From positions 1-64,000 of the forward strand of contig PVBG01000030.1 of assembly GCA_002968845.1 (NCBI GenBank): a DNA stretch of 64,000 nt, in the 5' to 3' direction. Source of the stretch: Neorhizobium tomejilense. Its GTDB lineage: Bacteria; Pseudomonadota; Alphaproteobacteria; Rhizobiales; Rhizobiaceae. Each line of letters begins with the position of its first letter. Positions within the stretch are counted from its first letter, which is position 1. The translations under genes and the position numbers were made by a program. The notes beneath the pieces were generated by a model. It was given only the letters and a program-made list of their open reading frames with translations. It was not told the DNA's origin and made no database searches. Below, piece by piece: positions 40,614 through 48,386 of the stretch.

Positions 40614-43600
40614 TTACTTGTTCTTCGCAAGTAGTTCCTTGACCAGCGCGTCGGTGATCTTGCCGTTCGGCTCCTGGCCGACCGAAGTCTGGAAGGCCTT
40701 GATGGCGGTCACGGTCTTGGCGCCCATCTTGCCGTCGGCGGTGCCGGCGTCGAAGCCGCTCTTGTTCAGGATCGCCTGGATATTGCGGATCGCCTTTTCC
40801 ATGTCGATCGAAGCCGTGGTGAGCGGCTTGCCGGAAGCCCATTCGTCCGGGAGATTGATGGAGTTGGCCTTCGGATCGAGCGGCTTCACCTTCCACTGGT
40901 CGACCTTGGCGCGCGCGCTTTCGAGCTGTTCCTTGCGCATGGCGTTGGCAACTTCGTCGCGCTTCTGGGCGGCGTCCTTGTCGCCTCCCTTGGCCGCGAC
41001 CGCGAACCACTTGTAGGATTCCTCGAGATCCTGCTTCACGCCGTTGCCACGGGCAAGCAGGATGGCGAGGTTGAACTGACTGTCGGCGACGCCGAAGTCG
41101 GCGGCTTGGCGGAACCAGGTGACGGCCGCGGCATAGTCCGGCTGGCCGGCGGCGCCCGAAGCCTGGAGCACTGCGAGATTGTGCATGGCGCTGGCATTGC
41201 CGGCGTCGGCGGCCTGCTTGTAATAGGTCATCGCCTTGGTCAGGTCGCGGGAAACGCCCGTGCCTTTTTCGAAGAGGTTGGCGAGCCGGTATTGCGCCGG
41301 CGCCAGGCCGCGATCGGCGGCGAGCTTGTACCAGTTGGCGGCCTCCGAGAGATCGCTCTTGACGCCCTTTCCGTCGGTGAAACGAGCGCCGATCTCGAAA
41401 AGCGCGTTCGGGTCGCCGGCAGCAGCCGCATCGGCAAGCGACTTCGGTTCGATGCCGACCGGAACCACGATCGCGGCCGGGGCATCGGCCTTGGGCACGG
41501 CGGCGAAGGTGTTCTGGGCCGGAAGCGGGTTGCCGGCCGGCTCCATCACGGAGGGCTGGCCCGTCGCCGGGCGCGGATCGGTCAGATGGTTCGCCATCGC
41601 CGGGGCCGGCGCTTGTTCGACGGGTCGCGTCGGTGCGGCTGCGATATCCGCGCCGCTTTCGGCACCGTCGGTCGCAGCCTGATCCTCGATCGTCGGGATT
41701 CCGTTGCTGCCGCTCATATTGGCCGGTGCGGCCGGCCGTGCGGGGGCCTCAATCGTCGGGGCCGGTGCCGCGGGAGCCTTCGTGCCGCTTGTCAGCGTCT
41801 TGGCGAGCGGCATCGCCATCAGCACCAGGAGCACGGCGCCGACGGCCATCAGGATCGGACGGCGATGCTGCGAAAGCATGGCGCCGAAACCCTTGTTGGC
41901 GGAGGCCTTGGCGGCCTTGCGCAAATCCTTGGAGGGCGAACCGCCCTGCGAAGGATCGGTTTCCTGGGCAGCGGCCTTGGCAGCGCGGCGGGCGGCCGCG
42001 ATATAGTCGGCGCGTTCCGCGGCGCTCGTCCGGTCGGTATCGAATTCGCCGGCGACCTGGCTGGCGCGAACCCGCTCGAGGATCTTCTTGACGTCGGGTG
42101 CGCCGGAGCCGGGCTCCAGAAGGTCGTTTTCGCGATCCGCCGGCAGCACGTCGGAGGGGTCGAGTGGCGGCGTCGGCTCGATCACGGTGCGGCCACCCTT
42201 CGGCGCCTCGCCCTTGCCGCCGGGCAGGAAGCGGCGGGAAAGCTCGGTCAGAAGGCTGGTCTTGGCGGGCTTTTCGCTGGCGGGATTGTCCTTGGTGGCG
42301 GTTTTCGTGTCGGCGTAGTCGGCGCGAAGCACCGTTTCGTCGGAGGATGCTTCTTCCGGGGCTTTTGCACGGTGACCGAAGGTCGCTGCCGGCTGTTCGT
42401 CCGCCTCGGCCTCCGCCAGCTCGTAGCGCATCAGCTCTTCGGCTGCAGCGACGGAAAGCTGCGCGGCCGCCGGCATGGCCGGGGCAGGGCGGGTTTCGTA
42501 ACGGGCCGGTTCTTCGTGATGGCGATCGCGCTCCGCATGAGCGGAGGCGACGAGCCGTTCTTCCATGCCGTCCAGGCGGTCGGCGATCTGCACCAGCGTG
42601 CCGTGCAGGGCTTCGAATGTCTGGTGGGTGCGGTCGTCCGAATGCCGGGTCAGGTCTTCGAGATGGCGAAGGTCGTCCGCAAGCGCCGAAAGCGCCGCCA
42701 TGTCGGCGGCGGCGCCCGGCGTGCCCGCCATGCCGTTGCGCGAATAGGCTTCCACCACCGTCTCGGCCGCCTGGCGGGCCGCCTCGATGATGTATTCGTC
42801 ATTGGTCGCCATATAGCTTTCGAGCGCCGTCATGCGGTTTTCGAATTCGGCGGGAAGGGCGCCGGCAGCTTGCTGCGGCTGGCTGATCAGCACCGAAAGA
42901 TGGGCGATCTGGTCTTCGAGACTGCGAAGCGCGCCGTCGTCGCCGCGCGGCGACGCCGTCGCCTCGTCAAGCCGGGCGGCAATGTCAGTCAGCCGGTCTT
43001 CGATCCGCCCGAAGGCGTTTTCGTCGATCGCCGGCTGGGCCGGCGGCTGATAGGCGATTTCCTCGATCCGGCGGGCAAGATAGTCGAGCCGTTCGGCGAG
43101 CACGTCACTGACGCTCCCCTGCTCAAGGCCGTCGATCTTGCGGGAAATATCGGCGAGGTAGGCTGAAAGGTCGGGGTCCTGGGAAGGTTTCTGGGCCTGT
43201 TCCAGGATCAGCGAAAGCTGTTCGAGCCGTTCCTCCAGGCGCATCGCGGCCTGCTCGTCGGTGAGTTCCTCGATGCGGCCGGTCAAGGCCTCGATGCGGG
43301 CGGACAGCGCTTCCGTCGGATCGAACTGGGCATGGGTCGCTTGGCTTATCGCATCGATCTGGTCGGCAAGCGCGCTGATCCGTCCGTCCAGCCGCTGCAG
43401 GAAGGATTGGTCGATCGAGGCCGAGGCCGAGGCGCGGCTGCCGGCGGCAATCGCGCGGCTGATCTCGTCCAGCCGCTCGTCCAATGCCGCGAACTGTTCG
43501 GCAATGACCGAATCGTTCGGCTGCATGCGCGAGCCGAGCTGTTCCATGGCGCTCGCCACCGTGATCAGCTTCTGTTCGAGCGCCCGGATCACCGGGCTGT

Positions 43601-44531
43601 CGCTCATTTCACCGAGCTGGCCCTTGATGTCGTCGATGCGGTAGGCGAGCGAGACGAGCTCTTCGCGCAGGGCCGTGGAGTCCAGCCCGTGCATGCGATC
43701 TTCGAGACCCTGCCAGCGGGTTTCCATCCGCCGCACGGAATCTTCGCGGGCGAGGCCGTCCATGACGGCGCGCAGTTCCTCGAATTCGTGGCGCAGGCCG
43801 GCGGCCTCCGGCGTCGCCTGGTAGCCGAGCTGGCTGATGCCTTCGGCAAGCCGGGCAAGGTCGCTGCGCAGGTCCTCGGTGAAATGCTGGTCCTCGGCGA
43901 TGGATTTGATCGAGCGGATTTCGGAGCGCAGCGCCGTCATTTCGCGCGCGACGCTGTCGGAAATATCCTGCTTCAGCTCCTGGCGCAGGCCGATCAGCGC
44001 CTGGGCGATGTCCCGCATGCCATTGTCGACCTGCGGCGGCGGTGCCGGCATGCGCGGCTGTGCGGCTGGGCGACGGGGGTCTTCGCGGCGCGGCGCCGGC
44101 GCGATCGGGCGCTGCTCGGTGTAGCGGGGCGCTTCGGCGCGGACGGGGGCCTGGCGCGCCGGCGGGCGGTAGGCCTCAGGCGGGCGCAGCTCGGTTCGGC
44201 GCGGTTCGGCATGACGCGGTTCTTCGCGGCGCAGATCCGGGCCACGCTGGCGCTCGGGACGGGCGGCACGGTCGCGGCTGGCCTCGAGCATGCGCTGGCG
44301 CTCGCGGATCTGGGCGAGCGGATCGCTTGCGAGTGGCGGTTCGCGATAGGCGGGAGCCACGGCTGGCCGGCGCTCCTGGCGCGGCTCGGCAGGCTTCGGC
44401 GCGCGGCTGTCGCGTGCGGTACCAGACATCAACCCCTCGATACGCGCCTCGAGCCCTTCGATGGTGCGGTTCAGCGCATCCAGCGAAGAGCGGTCGCCGG
44501 GACGGGAAGGGGTCGCTCGTGATCCGTTCAT
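40614..44531 (-). CDS. podJ: PodJ-like polar organelle development protein with Sel1 repeats
   Basis: A 1305-residue polarity scaffold. Residues 1 to about 880 are cytoplasmic: a Pro/Arg-rich stretch (about 40-190) and then long coiled coils. One membrane helix lies at about 891-912 (ILMAVGAVLLVLMAMPLAKTL). The periplasmic part has a Pro/Ala-rich linker, three to four Sel1-type TPR repeats (about 1045-1190, such as EAANWYKLAADRGLAPAQYR) and a peptidoglycan-binding domain at the end (about 1240-1305). This layout is that of Caulobacter/Agrobacterium PodJ, which marks the cell pole and controls division. It is a chromosomal gene in all relatives I know. Confidence 0.88.
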   Translation of the reverse strand: MNGSRATPSRPGDRSSLDALNRTIEGLEARIEGLMSGTARDSRAPKPAEPRQERRPAVAPAYREPPLASDPLAQIRERQRMLEASRDRAARPERQRGPDLRREEPRHAEPRRTELRPPEAYRPPARQAPVRAEAPRYTEQRPIAPAPRREDPRRPAAQPRMPAPPPQVDNGMRDIAQALIGLRQELKQDISDSVAREMTALRSEIRSIKSIAEDQHFTEDLRSDLARLAEGISQLGYQATPEAAGLRHEFEELRAVMDGLAREDSVRRMETRWQGLEDRMHGLDSTALREELVSLAYRIDDIKGQLGEMSDSPVIRALEQKLITVASAMEQLGSRMQPNDSVIAEQFAALDERLDEISRAIAAGSRASASASIDQSFLQRLDGRISALADQIDAISQATHAQFDPTEALSARIEALTGRIEELTDEQAAMRLEERLEQLSLILEQAQKPSQDPDLSAYLADISRKIDGLEQGSVSDVLAERLDYLARRIEEIAYQPPAQPAIDENAFGRIEDRLTDIAARLDEATASPRGDDGALRSLEDQIAHLSVLISQPQQAAGALPAEFENRMTALESYMATNDEYIIEAARQAAETVVEAYSRNGMAGTPGAAADMAALSALADDLRHLEDLTRHSDDRTHQTFEALHGTLVQIADRLDGMEERLVASAHAERDRHHEEPARYETRPAPAMPAAAQLSVAAAEELMRYELAEAEADEQPAATFGHRAKAPEEASSDETVLRADYADTKTATKDNPASEKPAKTSLLTELSRRFLPGGKGEAPKGGRTVIEPTPPLDPSDVLPADRENDLLEPGSGAPDVKKILERVRASQVAGEFDTDRTSAAERADYIAAARRAAKAAAQETDPSQGGSPSKDLRKAAKASANKGFGAMLSQHRRPILMAVGAVLLVLMAMPLAKTLTSGTKAPAAPAPTIEAPARPAAPANMSGSNGIPTIEDQAATDGAESGADIAAAPTRPVEQAPAPAMANHLTDPRPATGQPSVMEPAGNPLPAQNTFAAVPKADAPAAIVVPVGIEPKSLADAAAAGDPNALFEIGARFTDGKGVKSDLSEAANWYKLAADRGLAPAQYRLANLFEKGTGVSRDLTKAMTYYKQAADAGNASAMHNLAVLQASGAAGQPDYAAAVTWFRQAADFGVADSQFNLAILLARGNGVKQDLEESYKWFAVAAKGGDKDAAQKRDEVANAMRKEQLESARAKVDQWKVKPLDPKANSINLPDEWASGKPLTTASIDMEKAIRNIQAILNKSGFDAGTADGKMGAKTVTAIKAFQTSVGQEPNGKITDALVKELLAKNK

Positions 44532-44908
44532 GTGCTCGCTCGTTTCGACGTTGTACCTGCTGGCTCTCGTACCGGCCTTGTTTCGGGGATAGGATGATCC
44601 CAAAAGGGTCGTATATTAGAAATGCCTAGCGCAGGACTGCCATTTCAGCGGACGCGGGACGTCTTGGTGATAAATGCACTGCGTCGCTTAAGAGCCCACT
44701 ATTTCGCGAGACGTGGTAAACAAGTCGTTAACCCGGGCGAAAATTTTAACCTTTTCGATGCGTTTGGCGGCTTTGCGATGATGACGTTGCGCCTGCCGCC
44801 TCTATCTTCCGGCTTTCCCATCCAGCCTCGCAACTGTTCGGTCCGTTAAGACTGTGCGCGGGACTGAGGAATGGCGGTGGTGCAGATCGCCGAAGTTCCC
44901 GTCGTCGC
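44532..44908. other. podJ upstream region, no gene
   Basis: About 380 bp between podJ and the beta-oxidation operon. No convincing gene is visible. Two TTAACC-type half-sites (44728 and 44746) are 18 bases apart; the spacing does not match the CtrA site TTAA-N7-TTAA. Confidence 0.4.
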
Positions 44909-44934
44909 AATTGACGTTTACGCGAACGTCAATT
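44909..44934. promoter_or_regulatory. Palindromic operator upstream of the fatty-acid oxidation operon
   Basis: AATTGACGTT (44909-44918) and its exact complement (44925-44934) flank TACGCG. The 10-base arms lie about 90 bp before the acyl-CoA dehydrogenase gene. The shape resembles operators of MerR- or TetR-type regulators of acyl-CoA metabolism (LiuR-like TTGACGTNNACG patterns, from memory). The regulator is not encoded in the window. Confidence 0.6.
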
Positions 44935-45021
44935 ATTTGTGGTAGGAGGAATACGGATCATGCCGTGAGCCATGGGCCACGAGGCGGATCCGGAAGACGA
45001 GGATTTGGAGGAAGCTCGACC

Positions 45022-46815
45022 ATGCCAGTGTACAAGGCCCCGGTGAACGACACGCTGTTCATTCTCAACGATGTGCTCGGCATCGAGCGTTACGGCAATC
45101 TGCCGGGCTTTGCCGATGCCACTCCGGACATGCTGGAAGCGATCATCGGAGAAGCCGCCAAGGTGGCCGAGGACGTCCTTTTTCCGCTGAACCTTTCCGG
45201 CGATCAGGAAGGCTGCACCCGCCATGACGACGGCACGGTCTCGGTGCCCAAGGGTTTCAAGCAGGCCTATGATCAGTATTGCCAGGCCGGCTGGATCGGG
45301 CTTGCCGTCCCGGAGGAATTCGGCGGCCAGGGCCTGCCCTACACGCTGCATGCCGCCGTCGGCGAATATATGTCGTCGGCCAACATGTCGCTGATGATGT
45401 ATCCAGGCCTCACCCAGGGCGCGATTGCCGCGATCCTCGTGCATGGTTCCGAGGAACAGAAGAAGACCTACCTGCCGAACATGGTCGCCGGCACCTGGTC
45501 GGGCACCATGAACCTCACCGAGCCCCATTGCGGTACGGATCTCGGCCTTCTGCGGTCGAAGGCGGTGCCGCAGGCCGACGGGTCCTACAGGATTTCCGGC
45601 CAGAAGATCTTCATTTCCGCCGGCGAACACGGCATGACCGACAATATCGTGCATCTGGTGCTCGCCCGCATCGAAGGCGCGCCGGAGGGCACCAAGGGCA
45701 TCTCGCTCTTCATCGTCCCGAAGTTCATGGTCAATGCCGACGGGTCGCTTGGCAGGCGCAACGGCGCTACCTGTGGCGCGATCGAACACAAGATGGGCAT
45801 CCACGGCAACTCCACCTGCGTCATGAACTATGACGAGGCGACCGGTTACCTGATCGGGCCCGAGAACAAGGGCCTGGCCGCCATGTTCGTGATGATGAAC
45901 GAGGCCCGCCTCGGCGTTGGCCTGCAGGGCCTGTCGATCGCCGAGACCGCCTATCAGAATGCCGTCGCCTATGCCCGCGAGCGTATCCAGGGCCGTTCGC
46001 TCTCCGGCGCCAAGGCGCCGGACAGACAAGCCGACCCGATCATCGTTCATCCGGACATCCGTCGTACGCTGATGACCATCCGCGCCTTCAACGAGGCCGG
46101 CCGCGCCTTCCTGCTGTGGACCGCGCTGAAATCCGACATCGCCCACCGCTCGCCGGATGCGGCCGAGCGCCAGAACGCCGACGATCTCCTCGGCCTTGCG
46201 ACCCCGATATTGAAGGGCGTGATGACCGACAAAGGTTTCGAGCATGCCGTCATGGCCCAGCAGGTCTTCGGCGGCCACGGCTATATCGAGGAACACGGCA
46301 TGAGCCAGTATGTCCGCGATGCCCGCATCACCATGATCTACGAAGGCGCCAACGGCATCCAGGCGCTCGACCTCGTCGGCCGCAAGCTGGCGCTCAACGG
46401 CGGCCGCGCCGTGATGGCGATGTTCAAGGAGATCGGCGATTTCTGCGAGGAAAACCGCGCCGACGAGAACATGGCTCCTTTCACCAAGGGTCTCAAGAAG
46501 GGCTTGAACGACCTGCAGGCCTCCACCATGTGGTTCATGCAGAACGCCATGGCCAAGCCCGACAATGCCGGCGCCGGCTCGACCGATTACATGCACCTCT
46601 TCGGGATCGTGACGCTCGGCTACATGTGGGCCAAGATCGCCAAGGCAGCCCAGACCGGACTTGCCGCCGGCGACGCCCGCGCCGACTACCTGAAGAACAA
46701 GCTGGTGACGGCGAAGTTCTTCATGGAAAAGATCATGCCGGAAACCGCGATGCGGAAAGTCCGCATCGAAGCCGGCGCCGACAGCGTGATGGAACTGGCC
46801 GCCGACGCGTTTTGA
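45022..46815 (+). CDS. Acyl-CoA dehydrogenase (long form, C-terminal extension)
   Basis: A 597-residue FAD enzyme that oxidises an acyl-CoA to the 2-enoyl-CoA. It is the long type with an N-terminal extension (YKAPVNDTLFILNDVLG) and an extra C-terminal domain. Marks are TEPHCGTDLGLLRSKAV (FAD region), GLSIAETAYQNAVAYARER and MIYEGANGIQALDLVGRKL with the likely catalytic Glu. Related enzymes include DmdC-type dehydrogenases, but the neighbouring thiolase and FadB-type genes point to fatty-acid oxidation. GGAGGAAG lies upstream of the ATG. Confidence 0.93.
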   Translation: MPVYKAPVNDTLFILNDVLGIERYGNLPGFADATPDMLEAIIGEAAKVAEDVLFPLNLSGDQEGCTRHDDGTVSVPKGFKQAYDQYCQAGWIGLAVPEEFGGQGLPYTLHAAVGEYMSSANMSLMMYPGLTQGAIAAILVHGSEEQKKTYLPNMVAGTWSGTMNLTEPHCGTDLGLLRSKAVPQADGSYRISGQKIFISAGEHGMTDNIVHLVLARIEGAPEGTKGISLFIVPKFMVNADGSLGRRNGATCGAIEHKMGIHGNSTCVMNYDEATGYLIGPENKGLAAMFVMMNEARLGVGLQGLSIAETAYQNAVAYARERIQGRSLSGAKAPDRQADPIIVHPDIRRTLMTIRAFNEAGRAFLLWTALKSDIAHRSPDAAERQNADDLLGLATPILKGVMTDKGFEHAVMAQQVFGGHGYIEEHGMSQYVRDARITMIYEGANGIQALDLVGRKLALNGGRAVMAMFKEIGDFCEENRADENMAPFTKGLKKGLNDLQASTMWFMQNAMAKPDNAGAGSTDYMHLFGIVTLGYMWAKIAKAAQTGLAAGDARADYLKNKLVTAKFFMEKIMPETAMRKVRIEAGADSVMELAADAF

Positions 46816-46832
46816 TTTTGCGCCGACGCGCT

Positions 46833-46853
46833 CCCTCCCCCTTGTGGGGAGGG
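46833..46853. repeat. Small GC-rich palindromic intergenic repeat
   Basis: CCCTCCCC (46833-46840) and GGGGAGGG (46846-46853) form a perfect 8-bp stem with loop CTTGT, followed by another GGGGAGGGG run. Copies of this short element are frequent between genes in Rhizobiales, so it is a dispersed repeat rather than a gene-specific terminator. Confidence 0.6.
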
Positions 46854-46923
46854 CTGGGGAGGGGCTTTCCTCCCATGTCCGAGATTTGAGGCAATATAAA
46901 TTGCCACCCAGGGAGATGACACC

Positions 46924-48132
46924 ATGACCGAAGTCTTCATTTACGACCACGTCCGCACGCCGCGCGGCCGCGGCAAGAAGGATGGGGCGCTGCACGAAGT
47001 GCCGTCCGTGCGGCTCGCCGCCAAGACGCTGGAAGCGATCCGCGACCGCAACGGCCTCGACACGTCTTATGTCGACGACATCATCATGGGCTGCGTCGAT
47101 CCGGTCATGGATGCCGGCGCCGTCATCCCCAAGGCCGCCGCCTTCGAGGCCGGTTATTCCACCCGGGCGCCCGGCATGCAGATCTCCCGCTTCTGCGCCT
47201 CGGGCCTCGATGCGGTCAATTTCGCGGCCGGCAAGGTCGCGGCCGGGTCCGACGACATCGTCATTGCCGGCGGCGTCGAGTCGATGTCGCGCGTCGGCAT
47301 GGGCATGTCCGGCGGCTCCTGGTACATGGACCCGTCGGTCAATTTCCCGGCTTTCTTCATGCCGCAGGGCGTCTCGGCCGACCTGATCGCCACCAAATAC
47401 GGGTTTTCCCGCGACGACGTCGACGCCTATGCCGTCGAGAGCCAGAGGCGCGCGGCCAGGGCCTGGGACGCCGGCTACTTCAAGAACTCGGTCATTCCGG
47501 TCAAGGACCAGAACGGCCTGACCATTCTCGACCGCGACGAGCACATGCGCCCGACCACCGACATGCAATCGCTGGCCTCGCTCAACCCGTCGTTCCAGAT
47601 GCCGGGCGAGATGGGCGGTTTCGAAGCGGTCGGCATCCAGGCCCATCCGGAAATCGAGCGGATCAATTATGTCCACCATGCCGGCAATTCGTCGGGCATC
47701 GTCGATGGTGCCGCGGCCGTGCTGATCGGCTCGAAGGCCGGCGGTGAAGCCATGAACCTGAAACCGCGCGCTCGCATCCGCCACTTCGCCAATATCGGCT
47801 CCGACCCGGCGCTGATGCTGACCGGTCCGGTCGACGTCACCGAAAAGCTGCTCGCGCGCTCGGGCATGAAGATCTCGGACATCGACCTCTTCGAGCTCAA
47901 CGAAGCCTTCGCCGCCGTGGTTCTGCGCTACTGCCAAGCCTTCGAGATCCCCCACGACCGGATCAACGTCAACGGTGGCGCCATTGCCATGGGCCACCCG
48001 CTCGGCGCCACCGGCGCGATGATTTTGGGCACCGTCCTGGATGAGCTCGAACGCCGCGATCTCAACACCGCGCTGGTCACGCTCTGCATCGGCGCCGGCA
48101 TGGGCACCGCGACGATTATCGAACGGGTCTGA
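46924..48132 (+). CDS. Acetyl-CoA acyltransferase / thiolase
   Basis: A 402-residue thiolase, the last enzyme of a beta-oxidation round. The nucleophilic Cys91 is in SRFCASGLDA, the active-site His in LNEAFAAV plus GGAIAMGHPLGATGA, and the second Cys in CIGAGMG. All are intact. It lies 108 bases after the acyl-CoA dehydrogenase gene, with the small repeat in between. The acyl specificity (FadA-like versus acetoacetyl) cannot be read with certainty; the operon favours FadA. Confidence 0.94.
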   Translation: MTEVFIYDHVRTPRGRGKKDGALHEVPSVRLAAKTLEAIRDRNGLDTSYVDDIIMGCVDPVMDAGAVIPKAAAFEAGYSTRAPGMQISRFCASGLDAVNFAAGKVAAGSDDIVIAGGVESMSRVGMGMSGGSWYMDPSVNFPAFFMPQGVSADLIATKYGFSRDDVDAYAVESQRRAARAWDAGYFKNSVIPVKDQNGLTILDRDEHMRPTTDMQSLASLNPSFQMPGEMGGFEAVGIQAHPEIERINYVHHAGNSSGIVDGAAAVLIGSKAGGEAMNLKPRARIRHFANIGSDPALMLTGPVDVTEKLLARSGMKISDIDLFELNEAFAAVVLRYCQAFEIPHDRINVNGGAIAMGHPLGATGAMILGTVLDELERRDLNTALVTLCIGAGMGTATIIERV

Positions 48133-48160
48133 TCTGCCGGCAAAGCAAGAGGCACGCGGC

Positions 48161-48361
48161 ATGTATGAGAGCCAGAAGAACGACGTCGAGAAACAGTTCG
48201 CCCAGCATAACCTGGCGAAGGACATGGCAAAGGCGCACGAAAAAGCCTCGCTCCCCGTTTCTGCGGGCCATGTCCGGTCGCTGAAGCTCGGTAATCTCGT
48301 TCTTCTCGTCGTTCTGCTCCTTCTCGTCGGCTGGCTTTGCCTCGCATTCGGCGTATTCTGA
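48161..48361 (+). CDS. Small membrane protein inside the beta-oxidation operon
   Basis: A 66-residue protein. The first 40 residues are charged and helical (NDVEKQFAQHNLAKDMAKAH) and the last about 22 are a membrane helix (LGNLVLLVVLLLLVGWLCLA). The cytoplasmic segment is long enough to contact an enzyme. AAGAGG precedes the ATG. It lies 28 bases after the thiolase stop and 25 before the FadB gene. I do not recognise a family. It could anchor the enzymes at the membrane, but this is inference. Confidence 0.7.
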   Translation: MYESQKNDVEKQFAQHNLAKDMAKAHEKASLPVSAGHVRSLKLGNLVLLVVLLLLVGWLCLAFGVF

Positions 48362-48386
48362 ATTTCAGGGAAGAGGAAATCCCATC

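Noticed and set aside
44728..44749. Possible CtrA-binding site upstream of podJ
   Set aside because: The two TTAA boxes are separated by 14 bases, not the required seven, and they are far from the podJ start.
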